NCBI GenBank assembly: GCA_035687725.1
Contig: DASRVB010000175.1
Location: 1-24,032 of the forward strand
Direction: 5' to 3'
DNA: 24,032 nt
DNA from: JAICNR01 sp035687725
Lineage (GTDB): Bacteria > Gemmatimonadota > Gemmatimonadetes > JACCXV01 > JAHWKZ01
Shown: one piece after another, positions 1 to 8,020 of the stretch
Layout: each line of letters begins with the position of its first letter
Numbering within the stretch: the stretch's first letter is position 1
Notes under the pieces: model-generated
Told to the model about the DNA's origin: nothing
What the model saw: only the letters and a program-made list of their open reading frames with translations
Databases searched by the model: none
Program-made: the position numbers and the translations under genes

Positions 1-4
1 TCCC

Positions 5-349
5 TCAGGAGCAGAGCTCTTCGATCTCGAAGCGCGCGTCGTGGATCGCGCAGCAGGCGTCCCAGACCTGAAGGCGCTCGCCACTCTCCATCCGGCCCGT
101 CCGATAGCGCTCGTACGCCGCGGGATAGTGCTCGGCCATGATCGAGCAGATCTCGGAGACGGGGTAGCGCCCGAAGGAGTCGATGTCGAGATCGATGAGC
201 TCGAGCTTGTCGGGCAGTTCGATGGCGGGATGCTCGGCGGGCCATTCACTGTCGTGACGCTTGCCCGCTCGCCGCAGCAACCAGATCAACGCCGCGGTGC
301 AAAGGATGCCGTTGAGAGCGAGAGCGGCGATGATCGCGTCTTCGAGCAC
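5..349 (-). CDS. Small single-pass membrane protein, unknown function
   Basis: I do not recognise this 114-residue protein. It starts at a GTG codon and has one hydrophobic segment at about residues 5-25 (IIAALALNGILCTAALIWLL), followed by RRAGKR, so the positive-inside rule puts the rest in the cytoplasm. The soluble part is acidic and has four Cys including a CC pair, with no known metal-site spacing. It is read away from gltX with only 38 bases between the two starts, so the promoters must overlap or lie inside the genes. A GGAG stands about 11 bases before the GTG, which is a little far. The frame is complete, with a TGA at the window edge. An ORF shadow is less likely because the composition (TM helix plus a charged tail) is coherent. 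Confidence 0.7.
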   Translation of the reverse strand: MLEDAIIAALALNGILCTAALIWLLRRAGKRHDSEWPAEHPAIELPDKLELIDLDIDSFGRYPVSEICSIMAEHYPAAYERYRTGRMESGERLQVWDACCAIHDARFEIEELCS

Positions 350-387
350 GTCGGCAATATCTCCGTCCCCATGAGGAAGTCAACGCC

Positions 388-1863
388 ATGAGCACGAGCA
401 CCCCGGTTCGCGTGCGCTTCGCGCCGAGTCCCACCGGATTCCTGCACGTGGGAGGCGCCCGCACCGCGCTCTTCAACTGGCTCTGGGCGCGCCACACGAG
501 GGGCACACTCGTGCTGCGGATCGAGGACACCGACGCCCAGCGCTCTACCGCCGAGATGATCCAGGGAATCCTGGAAGGGCTCGAATGGCTGGGGATCGAC
601 TGGGACGAGGGGCCGTTCTTCCAGTCCGAAATGGGCGCGAGCCATCGCGCGGCGGCCGAGCGGCTGGTCGAGTCGGGGAGCGCCTATCCCTGCTTCTGCA
701 CGGTCGAGATGCTGGCCGCCGAGCGCGACGCCGCAATCGCGCGCAAGGAGTCCTACGTCTACAGCGGCCGCTGCCGAGCGCTCGATTCCGGCGAGGCCGC
801 GCGCCGTCGCGCTGGCGGGGAGCCCTCCACGATCCGGTTCGCCGTCCCGCCGGGAGAGACGGCATGGGAAGACGTGGTACACGGCCACACGGCGTTCGAG
901 AACCGCACGATCGGCGACTTCATCATCCTACGCTCCGACGGCGCCCCGATCTACAACCTCGCGGTAACCGTCGACGATCTGGACATGGGGATCACCCACG
1001 TCGTTCGCGGCGACGACCACATTTCGAACACGCCGAAGCAGATCCTCCTCTACCGCGCGCTGGGTGTCGACCCTCCGATGTTCGCCCACGTCCCGCTGAT
1101 CCTCGGACCCGACAAGTCCAAGCTCTCCAAGCGCCACGGCGCGGTAGCGGTGACCGCCTACCGGGATCAGGGGTTCCTGGCCGACGCGTTCGTCAACTTC
1201 CTCGCGCTCCTCGGCTGGTCGCCGGGGGACGACCGGGAGGTGATGACGCGCGGCGAGCTCGTCGAGGCGTTCACGCTCGACCGGATCACGGGGAAGAGCG
1301 CGGTCTTCGACGTGGAGAAGCTCGAATGGCTGAACGGCCAGCACCTGTCGCTGCTCTCGGGCGCGGAGGTGGCGGCGATCGCGAAGCCGCTCTTCGTCCA
1401 GGCCGGGATCGCCGACGAGGCGGAGCTCGAGCGCCGCGCGGCGTGGTTCGAGGACCTCATGGCGCTGGTCAAGACGCGCTCGCGGACACTCCACGATCTC
1501 GTCGAGCAGGGTCGGCCGTTCTTCCCGGGGCCGGTAGAGTATCAGCCCGACGCCGTCGAGAAGTTCTGGAAGGACGCGTCGCTCGCCGACGGCGCACTCG
1601 CGGTCGCCGAGGACTACGCAGCCGCCGAGGACGAGTGGGGCGAGCTCGAGGCAATGGAGGCCAGGCTGCGGGCGCTGGCGGACCACCGCGGCGTGCCCGC
1701 GGGCAAGGTCATGCAGTCGATGCGGGTCGCGCTGACCGGCCAGCGCGTGAGCCCGGGCATCTTCGAGACGATGGTCGCGATGGGGCAGGACGTCGTCCGC
1801 GAGCGGCTGGCCGCCGCCAGGGCCTGGCTCGCCGGTCGCGCGGCCACCCAGGCAGGCGCCTGA
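388..1863 (+). CDS. gltX: Glutamyl-tRNA synthetase
   Basis: This class I aminoacyl-tRNA synthetase charges tRNA-Glu (or tRNA-Glu and tRNA-Gln, if the species uses the transamidation route) in the cytoplasm. At 491 residues it has the normal bacterial length. The Rossmann-fold signature PSPTGFLHVGGARTALFNW (residues 13-31) carries the HIGH-type motif as HVGG. The KMSKS-type loop is KLSKR at residues 245-249. A Cys-x-Cys at 102/104 plus Cys129 (in YSGRCR) matches the zinc-binding insert of the E. coli enzyme, but the His that follows there is not seen here. The C-terminal 200 residues form the anticodon-binding region. The ATG has an AGGA about 10 bases upstream. The next gene on this strand is rlmN, about 70 bases downstream. 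A discriminating versus non-discriminating enzyme cannot be told from this sequence alone. Confidence 0.97.
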   Translation: MSTSTPVRVRFAPSPTGFLHVGGARTALFNWLWARHTRGTLVLRIEDTDAQRSTAEMIQGILEGLEWLGIDWDEGPFFQSEMGASHRAAAERLVESGSAYPCFCTVEMLAAERDAAIARKESYVYSGRCRALDSGEAARRRAGGEPSTIRFAVPPGETAWEDVVHGHTAFENRTIGDFIILRSDGAPIYNLAVTVDDLDMGITHVVRGDDHISNTPKQILLYRALGVDPPMFAHVPLILGPDKSKLSKRHGAVAVTAYRDQGFLADAFVNFLALLGWSPGDDREVMTRGELVEAFTLDRITGKSAVFDVEKLEWLNGQHLSLLSGAEVAAIAKPLFVQAGIADEAELERRAAWFEDLMALVKTRSRTLHDLVEQGRPFFPGPVEYQPDAVEKFWKDASLADGALAVAEDYAAAEDEWGELEAMEARLRALADHRGVPAGKVMQSMRVALTGQRVSPGIFETMVAMGQDVVRERLAAARAWLAGRAATQAGA

Positions 1864-1934
1864 GCACCACCCGCGGTTCGACCCCCCGCCGCGCCGGGGC
1901 GTACATTCCCGCCGTGCACGAGCTCGAGATCTCG

Positions 1935-3068
1935 ATGCCTTCGGCTCCCGAAGCCGCGCGCGACCGGCGCCTCGCGCGTCTCGCCGAGCTCGATCCGCGC
2001 TCGGAGCTCCTGAGCTATGCCGCCAAGGCGATCGAGCCGGCTCTCGAGGCGTGGCTCGCGGCTCGCGGCGAGCCCTCCTACCGCGTCGACCAGATCGTAC
2101 ACGCGGTCTACCGCCGGCGCGTGGACGGATGGAAGTCGATCACCGCGCTACCCAAGGGTCTCCGCGACGAGCTGGAGCGCGCGTTCCGCTTCCCGTCGAT
2201 CTCTCTCGCAGAGAGGCGGGAGTCCGCCGACGGAACGCAGAAGTACCTCTGGACGCTCCTCGACGGCGAGGCGGTCGAGTCGGTGATGATCCCCTCGCCG
2301 CGGCGCGACACCTTCTGCGTGTCGAGCCAGGCGGGCTGCGCCCTGGCGTGCGCATTCTGCGCGACGGGCATGATCGGCTACAAGCGGAACCTCACGGTCG
2401 GCGAGATCGTCGATCAGGTCCGCCATCTCCAGCGAGAGCGCGAGCCGGCCGGTCACGGCGCCAACCTGGTCTTCATGGGGATGGGAGAGCCGCTCCTCAA
2501 CTGGGACAACCTGCGGATCGCGCTCGAGCTGCTCGTCGACGAGCGCTACTTCGACATCGGGGCCCGCCGGATCACGGTGTCGACCGTGGGCCTGCCGGAC
2601 AGGATCGTCGCGCTCGGCGAGGAGTTCCCACAGGTGCGGCTCGCCGTTTCCCTGCATGCGGCCAGTGACGAGGTGCGCGACGAGATCGTGCCGATCAACC
2701 GGCGCTATCCGCTGCGCCAGCTCCTGGCGGCGTGCCGGCTGTGGTGTGAATCGACGGGGAAACGCATGACGTTCGAGTACCTGCACCTGCCGGGGGTCAA
2801 CGACCGGCCTGCCGACGTGGCGGCCATGGGACGCGCGGTGGAGGGGCTTTCCGTACAGGTTAATCTGATGCGGTACAACCCTGTTCCCGGAGCTGACTTC
2901 CGGCGGCCGAAAACCACTGAGACCATGCGCTTCCGCGACGCCCTTCGGCGCGCGACCCGCGTCCCGGTGACGATCCGCCGGAGCCGCGGCCTCGACATCG
3001 AAGGCGCCTGCGGGCAGCTCCGCCTGGCGCGAGGAGGTTCGGTGGTCGAGGAAGTGTCCGCGGAATGA
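1935..3068 (+). CDS. rlmN: Dual-specificity RNA methyltransferase RlmN (23S rRNA A2503 / tRNA A37, C2)
   Basis: This radical-SAM methyltransferase adds a methyl group to C2 of adenosine in 23S rRNA, and in tRNA in many bacteria. The CX3CX2C cluster motif is CALACAFC, with Cys135, Cys139 and Cys142. The two extra cysteines of the RlmN mechanism are both present: Cys128 in FCVSSQAGC and Cys359 in GACGQL. The SAM-binding GMGEP motif is at residues 182-186. The length of 377 residues is typical. The chosen ATG is uncertain: an in-frame GTG at 1914 would add seven residues, and neither start has a strong ribosome binding site. The same frame stays open far upstream inside gltX, but that extension is antisense-like arginine-rich shadow sequence, not protein. 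The stop overlaps the next start as ATGA, so translation of the amidotransferase is probably coupled. Confidence 0.96.
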   Translation: MPSAPEAARDRRLARLAELDPRSELLSYAAKAIEPALEAWLAARGEPSYRVDQIVHAVYRRRVDGWKSITALPKGLRDELERAFRFPSISLAERRESADGTQKYLWTLLDGEAVESVMIPSPRRDTFCVSSQAGCALACAFCATGMIGYKRNLTVGEIVDQVRHLQREREPAGHGANLVFMGMGEPLLNWDNLRIALELLVDERYFDIGARRITVSTVGLPDRIVALGEEFPQVRLAVSLHAASDEVRDEIVPINRRYPLRQLLAACRLWCESTGKRMTFEYLHLPGVNDRPADVAAMGRAVEGLSVQVNLMRYNPVPGADFRRPKTTETMRFRDALRRATRVPVTIRRSRGLDIEGACGQLRLARGGSVVEEVSAE

Positions 3069-3784
3069 CGCGCCGCATCGGCATCCTGAAGCCCGGCTCC
3101 ACCTTCCCGGAGATGATCCTCCGCTTCGGGGATTACGACGCCTGGTTCCGGCGCGTCCTCGCGGACGCGGTGGAGTGTCGTGTCTGGGAGACAGGGCCTG
3201 AGCGGGAGCTTCCGGACCCCGACGCGGCGGACGGCTGGATCGTCACCGGCGCGCGTGGCTCGGTCGTCGACCCGGACCCCGAGACCGAGCGGGTGCTGGA
3301 CTGGATCCGCGCGGTGGCGCGGGCGGACGCCCCGCTCCTCGGCGTTTGTTACGGACATCAGGCGATCTGCCAGGCTCTCGGCGGTCGCGTGGAGCGACAC
3401 CCGGGCGGTTGGGAGATCGGAACGACCGACGTGGAGCTGACCGAGGCGGGGAGCGAGGACCCGCTCTTCGCCGGTCTGCCCGATCGCTTCCGCGTCCACA
3501 CGACGCACGAGGACTACGTGGCGCTCCTGCCGCCCGATGCGACGCTCCTGGCAGTCAATTCCCACACCGAGGTGCAGGCGATCGCGGTTGGCCCGCTCGT
3601 CCGCGGCGTGCAATTCCATCCCGAGGTCACCGAGGAGATCGCGCGGGACTTCGTCGCACGCCGCCGCCACTTGCTGGACACCGACCCGGAGGTGGGGAGC
3701 GCGCCCCACGCGGAGGGGGTCCTCGGAAACTTCGTCGAAGCGTTCGTGCGGCGCCGCCGCGCGGGCGTCTCTGGGGCCGACTGA
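3065..3784 (+). CDS. Class I glutamine amidotransferase, GMP synthase GATase-like
   Basis: This stand-alone class I (triad) glutamine amidotransferase domain of 239 residues hydrolyses glutamine, or a gamma-glutamyl compound, through a Cys nucleophile. The nucleophile elbow is GVCYGHQ with Cys95. The rest of the triad is His185 and Glu187 in QFHPE. The body resembles the GMP-synthase-like GATases often annotated GuaA-like, but there is no synthetase domain here, so the acceptor of the ammonia, or a gamma-glutamyl hydrolase role, is unknown. It overlaps rlmN by four bases (ATGA), and its own stop at 3782-3784 touches the CTG that may start the MFS gene. This makes a compact rlmN-GATase-MFS unit. 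Linkage to rlmN says nothing clear about the substrate. Confidence 0.9.
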   Translation: MTRRIGILKPGSTFPEMILRFGDYDAWFRRVLADAVECRVWETGPERELPDPDAADGWIVTGARGSVVDPDPETERVLDWIRAVARADAPLLGVCYGHQAICQALGGRVERHPGGWEIGTTDVELTEAGSEDPLFAGLPDRFRVHTTHEDYVALLPPDATLLAVNSHTEVQAIAVGPLVRGVQFHPEVTEEIARDFVARRRHLLDTDPEVGSAPHAEGVLGNFVEAFVRRRRAGVSGAD

Positions 3785-5028
3785 GGGATCCCGTTCCGAT
3801 CGGCGGTGATCCGGTCGAGCGCGACCCCGAGGGCCGCTGGCGAGCGCTCTCTATTCTGGCGGCGGCGGTTCTCCTGGCGATGACGACATGGTTCTCGGCG
3901 ACCGCCGCGCTTCCCCAGCTCGTCGATCTCTGGAGCCTCTCGGGTTCGGCCGCCGCGTGGCTCACGATCGCGGTCCAGATCGGCTTCGTGGCCGGCGCCC
4001 TGGCCTCCGCGGCGCTGACCCTGTCCGACATCCTGCCACCTCGACGGATGATCCTCTTCGGCGCGATCGGGGCGGCGACCGCCAACGGGCTTCTCTATGT
4101 CGCGGACGGCCCCGCGCTCGCGATCCCGCTGCGGCTGGCGACGGGATTCTTCCTGGCCGGCGTGTACCCGCCCGCGCTCAAGTCGATGGCCACGTGGTTC
4201 CGGGTCGGGCGCGGCACCGGCCTCGGGATCCTGGTCGGCGCGCTGACCCTGGGGTCGGCCGCGCCCCACCTCATCAACGGGCTGGGCGGGGTCGACTGGC
4301 GGGTGGTGGTGGTGACGACTTCGGCGCTCACGGTCCTCGGCGGGGTCCTCGCCGAGGTCGCGGGGTCCGAGGGGCCGTGGCCCTTCCCGCGCGCCCGCTT
4401 CGATCCGCGCCAGGCGCGCCTCGCGTTCTCGGGACGCGGCGTCCGTCTGGCATCGCTCGGGTACTTCGGCCATATGTGGGAGCTCTACGCGATGTGGGCC
4501 TGGTTCGTGGCCTTCTACGCGGCCGTCCTGGCCGCGCACGGGGATCCGTTGCCGGAGAGGGGAGCGGCGTTCGCAACGTTCGCGGTCATCGGGGCGGGCG
4601 GAATCGGCTGCTGGGCGGGGGGCGTGATCGGCGACCGGTGGGGCCGGACGCGGACCACGATCCTGTCGATGGCGATCTCCGGGGCCTGCGCGCTCTCGAT
4701 CGGGGCGCTGATCGGAACGCATCCGGGGGTGGTGCTGGGAGTGGGACTTCTGTGGGGGTTCTGGGTCGTCGCCGACTCTGCCCAGTTCTCGACGATCGTG
4801 ACCGAGGTCGCCGATCAGCGCTACGTGGGAACGGCCGTGACCCTGCAGCTGGCGATCGGCTTCCTGCTGACCGTGGCCACGATCTGGTTGATTCCGGCCC
4901 TCGTCGAGCGGGTCGGCTGGCGGTGGGCGTTCGCCGCTCTGGTGCCCGGCCCGGCGCTGGGGTCGGTGGCGATGTTCCGGCTCAAGGATTCCCCCGAAGC
5001 CGCCCGCATCGCGGGCGGTCGCGGGTAA
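3781..5028 (+). CDS. MFS transporter, substrate unknown; start codon uncertain
   Basis: This is a 12-helix Major Facilitator Superfamily carrier of about 415 residues. Hydrophobic helices alternate with short charged loops. The loop after helix 2 is degenerate (DILPPRR), and the symmetry-related loop in the second half is GDRWGRTRTT, the usual MFS A-motif type. Start choice is a problem. The only canonical in-frame start near the beginning is ATG at 3880, which lies inside transmembrane helix 1 (LSILAAAVLLAMTTWF) and would cut it. No ATG, GTG or TTG lies in frame between 3661 and 3880. A CTG at 3781 overlaps the upstream stop as CTGA and gives a complete first helix with a short cytoplasmic tail, so I use it. 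Substrate cannot be read from sequence. It ends convergent with the small symporter subunit gene. Confidence 0.85.
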   Translation: MRDPVPIGGDPVERDPEGRWRALSILAAAVLLAMTTWFSATAALPQLVDLWSLSGSAAAWLTIAVQIGFVAGALASAALTLSDILPPRRMILFGAIGAATANGLLYVADGPALAIPLRLATGFFLAGVYPPALKSMATWFRVGRGTGLGILVGALTLGSAAPHLINGLGGVDWRVVVVTTSALTVLGGVLAEVAGSEGPWPFPRARFDPRQARLAFSGRGVRLASLGYFGHMWELYAMWAWFVAFYAAVLAAHGDPLPERGAAFATFAVIGAGGIGCWAGGVIGDRWGRTRTTILSMAISGACALSIGALIGTHPGVVLGVGLLWGFWVVADSAQFSTIVTEVADQRYVGTAVTLQLAIGFLLTVATIWLIPALVERVGWRWAFAALVPGPALGSVAMFRLKDSPEAARIAGGRG

Positions 5029-5058
5029 GTACACCAGCCCGAACGCGAGACCGGCGTC

Positions 5059-5163
5059 TCAGTCCTTCCATGGAGTCCGCAGGACGCGGGCGATGCACCA
5101 CAGCGTCAGGCCGATGATTCCGCCCCAGGCCGCGATCAGCAGGATCCATCCGCCGATCGTCAT
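5059..5163 (-). CDS. 34-residue membrane protein, probable small subunit of the NSS symporter (MetS-like)
   Basis: This short gene was found by reading past the symporter stop: ATG at 5163 overlaps that TGA as ATGA. The 34-residue product is one hydrophobic helix with a WGG motif (ILLIAAWGGIIGLTLWCIA) and a short basic/aromatic tail RVLRTPWKD. Small one-helix proteins of this shape are encoded directly after many bacterial neurotransmitter:sodium symporters. The known case is MetS, which the MetP methionine/alanine importer of Corynebacterium glutamicum needs. The position, coupling and Trp-Gly-Gly helix support the same role here. The identity with MetS is inferred from context, not from a clear alignment. 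Confidence 0.75.
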   Translation of the reverse strand: MTIGGWILLIAAWGGIIGLTLWCIARVLRTPWKD

Positions 5164-6767
5164 GCGGCGCGCGCCCGCTCGCGCTCCTGCGCGCGCGGAC
5201 CCTCCTTGTCCCGCCACGCCCGGCGGATCAAGTAGAAGAAGACAGCCAGTGATGCCAGCATGAAGAGCCGCGCTCCGATGACGAACGGCCGGTTCTCTTC
5301 GGGGACGCCCTCCATGAGGAGCACCGACGGGGCGTTGAGCCACGTCCACGCGAGGAAGATCACGATCATGAGGAGCGGCGTGACCCAGGCCAGGATGAAC
5401 TTGTAGATCCTCGGGAGGCGGATGTCCGCCCCCTTCATGATCTCCGACCAGCCGCGATCGATGCCGAAGACCCAGGCGAAGAGGATCACCTCGATCGCGC
5501 CGAAGACGAACAGCCCGAAGGTCCCCGCCCAGAAATCGAGCTCGTCCATGTAGGCGTACTCGATGAACAGGACGACGGGCTGCGTGCACAGGAAGACCAC
5601 CGCGCCGAGGATCGCGACGGCGCGCGACCGGCTCATGCCGAACTCGTCGGCGAGAAACCGGAGCACGACCTGTCCCATGGCGAGCGAAGAGGTGATCCCC
5701 GCGATGAACAGGAGGAAGAACCACAGCGCGCCGAACAGGTCACCCAGTGGAAGCTGCTGGAAGATCACCGGCATCGTGACGAAGCCCAGGTTGTAGGATC
5801 CGCCGGCGGCCAGCTGAGTCGTCGCGGCGACCCCGAAGAATGCGACCGCCGCGGGGATCGCGATCGTCCCGCCCATGACGACCTCGGCGGTCTCGTTGGT
5901 GGCCGAGGTCGAGAGGCCCGACAGCGCCACGTCGTCCTTGTTCGAGAGATAGGAAGCGTAGACGTGGATCGAGCCCATGCCGAGGGAGAGAGTGAAGAAG
6001 ATCTGTCCGGCTGCGGCCAGCCACACCTGCGGGTTCGACAGCGCGGAGAGGTCGGGGTTCCAGATGAAGCCGAGCCCATTGGAGATCGAGTTCTCCGGCA
6101 GCGCGGGGTCGGGCGTGCCGAGCGTCAGGACGCGCACCATGAGCACGATGGCGAAGAGGAACAGGGCGGGAAGCCCGTAGAGCGCGACCTTCTCGATCCC
6201 GCCGCTCAGCCCGCGGTAGAGGAACCACAGATTGGCGCCGAGGGTGAAGAGGAAGAACCCGTAGGCCAGTCCGGGGAAGATGAAGGCGCCCGTGTCGACG
6301 TTTCCGAACATTCCGCTCGTGTGCATCTCCGCGCCCTGATAGGCCCGCAGGAAGTGCGTCATCTCCTCGATCCCGCCCGTCTCGGGGAAGGCGCCGAGGA
6401 TCGAGAGCAGCGAGAAACCGAGCGACCAGGACTCGACGTACGTGTAGTAGACCATGACGACGAAGGGCATGAAGATCCCGAGCGCGCCGACGTATTTGGC
6501 GATGCGGCTCTTCCAGATCGCGTCGAGGATTCCGGGCGTCGAGCCGCTGCCTCGCACGCCGCCGTAGCGGCCCAGCGACCATTCGATCCACATGAGCGGA
6601 ATGCCCAGCAGGATCAGCGACAGGAAGTAGGGGATCATGAACGCGCCGCCGCCGTTGCTCGCGGCCTGCACGGGGAAGCGCAGGAAGTTCCCCAGCCCCA
6701 CGGCGTTCCCCGCCATCGCCAGGATGAGGCCTATGCGCGTCCCCCATTGTTCTTTTCCGGCGCTCAT
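5160..6767 (-). CDS. LeuT-like sodium-dependent amino acid symporter (NSS/SNF family)
   Basis: This 535-residue transporter closely resembles Aquifex LeuT. Helix 1 contains AMAGNAVGLGNFLRFPVQAA, the unwound region that binds sodium and the amino-acid carboxylate. The helix 6 motif FFTLSLGMG has the Na1 threonine, NETAEV has the helix 7 asparagine, and IAGITSSLA in helix 8 has the Na2 Ala/Thr/Ser set. The helix 3 tyrosine that contacts substrate is kept (VYYTYVESW). I expect sodium-driven uptake of a neutral hydrophobic amino acid at the inner membrane. The start is set at ATG 6767 because a GGGG stands about five bases upstream. A GTG at 6773 would add two residues. The 34-residue partner follows with an ATGA overlap. 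A perfect 10-base palindrome, TGTCTAGACA, lies upstream at 6800-6809. Confidence 0.95.
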   Translation of the reverse strand: MSAGKEQWGTRIGLILAMAGNAVGLGNFLRFPVQAASNGGGAFMIPYFLSLILLGIPLMWIEWSLGRYGGVRGSGSTPGILDAIWKSRIAKYVGALGIFMPFVVMVYYTYVESWSLGFSLLSILGAFPETGGIEEMTHFLRAYQGAEMHTSGMFGNVDTGAFIFPGLAYGFFLFTLGANLWFLYRGLSGGIEKVALYGLPALFLFAIVLMVRVLTLGTPDPALPENSISNGLGFIWNPDLSALSNPQVWLAAAGQIFFTLSLGMGSIHVYASYLSNKDDVALSGLSTSATNETAEVVMGGTIAIPAAVAFFGVAATTQLAAGGSYNLGFVTMPVIFQQLPLGDLFGALWFFLLFIAGITSSLAMGQVVLRFLADEFGMSRSRAVAILGAVVFLCTQPVVLFIEYAYMDELDFWAGTFGLFVFGAIEVILFAWVFGIDRGWSEIMKGADIRLPRIYKFILAWVTPLLMIVIFLAWTWLNAPSVLLMEGVPEENRPFVIGARLFMLASLAVFFYLIRRAWRDKEGPRAQERERARAA

Positions 6768-6799
6768 CGGCACCCCATGCTATTCAGTCGGGGGTCGGG

Positions 6800-6809
6800 T
6801 GTCTAGACA
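6800..6809. promoter_or_regulatory. Perfect 10-base palindrome upstream of the symporter gene
   Basis: TGTCTAGACA reads the same on both strands and lies about 33 bases before the symporter start, inside its 5' region. It could be a small operator half-site pair. A palindrome this short can arise by chance, and no regulator gene is nearby. Confidence 0.2.
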
Positions 6810-6880
6810 GGGTGCGCACAGGGCGTCGGGCAAACGTGAAACCGGACATACCACGGGAAACGGCCGGAGGAGCCCGCAGG

Positions 6881-6909
6881 TTGATCGACCGTCGGGACAG
6901 AGGTATTTT
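6881..6909 (+). promoter_or_regulatory. Probable sigma-70-type promoter of tRNA-Val
   Basis: A TTGATC (6881-6886) and a TATTTT (6904-6909) are separated by exactly 17 bases. Transcription would start near 6916, about 17 bases before the mature tRNA. The AT-rich -10 stands out in a GC-rich stretch. The call is by motif and spacing only. Confidence 0.5.
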
Positions 6910-6932
6910 CTCCGCCCTTCCGGAAACGCCGT

Positions 6933-7009
6933 GGGCGGCTAGCTCAGCTGGTTAGAGTGCCTGCTTGACATGCAGGAGGTCAGAGGTTCGAGTCCTCTGC
7001 CGCCCACCA
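6933..7009 (+). tRNA. tRNA-Val (anticodon GAC)
   Basis: A complete 77-base tRNA cloverleaf with encoded CCA. The acceptor GGGCGGC pairs with GCCGCCC. The D-arm begins TAGCTCAGCTGG. The anticodon stem CCTGC/GCAGG encloses the loop TTGACAT, giving anticodon GAC at 6967-6969, which reads GUC and GUU (valine). The T-arm is AGAGG-TTCGAGT-CCTCT, and the discriminator base is A. The minus-strand HopA1-family gene ends at the very next base (7010), so there is no spacer and no visible terminator for the tRNA transcript. Confidence 0.97.
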
Positions 7010-8020
7010 CTATGAAATACTCCAATGACTCCAGGGACCGATCTCGTATTCTGCCGAACCCGACTCGAGATGAGTGGTTTCGAGCAATACTCCCTCCGTA
7101 AGAAACGCTTTCTCAACCTCCCGTAGCTGTGCTTCAAACGAAGTGTCTCCTGCCTCATGCGCACGCAGGATCCCTTCGGCTAGAAGTCGGCAGCGTGACT
7201 CGCCGAAGCTCTCGGGCGCATGCGGATCGTCCGCGACGGCAACGCCGGGGGCCAATCTCCGTGTGAATGCGGGGACCGGTAGCCGAGGTGTGAGAGCCGA
7301 GCGCGTCGCCTCTCCGACCAGCAACTCGCTCGCCCGCCGATACTCGTCACGCTCGACGAAGAGAATCACCGTGTCGCAGCGGTCATACGCGGCCGGATGG
7401 CCGGCGACTTTGAGCGTGAACGGAAGCTCAGCTTCGTTGAAGCACCGGCACATCCCGATGACACGCCGCGCGTCCGGCACGTCCAGGTTGAGGTAGAGCC
7501 GCGTGCGCCGGATCCCGACGCTTCTCGGACGCAGGAGTCGTTCGCCGTAGATCAGCACGTAGCCGGGGGAGAGCGACCAGCGGTCCGCGGGAACGAGGAC
7601 CTGGACTTCACTCCCTGCGCGAAGAGCCTCCCCAGGGGGAGTGCGGACGTTGCCTTCGGATACCGAGAAGTCGAGGCCCTTTCTGTGGACGAGGTACGCG
7701 TCGCCGGATTTCCCCACATAGGTCCAGCCGGAATCCCATCGTTCGCGGTCGGGGTTGGCAAGCGAGTGGGCCGTCAGGAGCGCACGGATCTCGCCAGCGC
7801 TGGAGGACCGAGGAGGGGGAAGTCTGGCCGCGGCTTCGCCGGCACAGAAGACGTGGAGATACAGGTGGAGCGCGAGTGTCCGAAGAAAGTTTCCGCGGGA
7901 CTCGCCTCCGTCGAACGCATCGGTGGGGATCCACTGGCCGAACCATTGGAATCCGCCAGGTGGGTCGACGGTGCACTCTTCGAGGACGCTGCGAACGAGC
8001 GAACTTGGGTCCGGCATCAT
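7010..8020 (-). CDS. HopA1-family protein, probable phospho-Ser/Thr lyase partner of the adjacent kinase
   Basis: This 336-residue protein has the features of the HopA1 effector family. After a helical N-terminal part (LALHLYLHVFCAGEA near 49-63) comes a core with LSPGYVLIYGE (150-160), RLYLNL (174-179), PFTLKV (200-205), AYDRCD (211-216) and SFGESRCRLLAEG (271-283). HopA1-family enzymes act with an APH-type kinase in thioamitide and class V lanthipeptide pathways. There the kinase phosphorylates Ser/Thr and this partner is thought to eliminate phosphate, giving dehydroalanine or dehydrobutyrine. The kinase gene lies directly upstream with an ATGA overlap, which fits a two-component enzyme. 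Two ATG codons stand in tandem; the first is used. GC content falls to about 52% near the 3' end, and the stop touches tRNA-Val. The lyase role is inferred from family and context. Confidence 0.85.
   Translation of the reverse strand: MMPDPSSLVRSVLEECTVDPPGGFQWFGQWIPTDAFDGGESRGNFLRTLALHLYLHVFCAGEAAARLPPPRSSSAGEIRALLTAHSLANPDRERWDSGWTYVGKSGDAYLVHRKGLDFSVSEGNVRTPPGEALRAGSEVQVLVPADRWSLSPGYVLIYGERLLRPRSVGIRRTRLYLNLDVPDARRVIGMCRCFNEAELPFTLKVAGHPAAYDRCDTVILFVERDEYRRASELLVGEATRSALTPRLPVPAFTRRLAPGVAVADDPHAPESFGESRCRLLAEGILRAHEAGDTSFEAQLREVEKAFLTEGVLLETTHLESGSAEYEIGPWSHWSIS

Noticed and set aside
585..1934. Upstream extension of the rlmN reading frame
   Set aside because: The frame is open but runs inside gltX in another frame and gives Arg-rich nonsense. 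The RlmN homology begins after 1935.
3514..5034. Minus-strand open frame of 506 codons
   Set aside because: It is antisense to the MFS transporter and part of the amidotransferase. The product is Arg/Pro-rich low-complexity sequence with no family features.
5047..5060. Hairpin GAGAC-CGGC-GTCTC between the convergent MFS and small-subunit genes
   Set aside because: Five pairs with no T run on either strand. It may be chance, and it overlaps the small gene's stop.
6933..7009. Attachment-site copy of the tRNA-Val 3' end elsewhere in the window
   Set aside because: I looked for a repeat of GAGTCCTCTGCCGCCC near the far end of the operon and elsewhere and did not see one by eye. No integrase gene is present.
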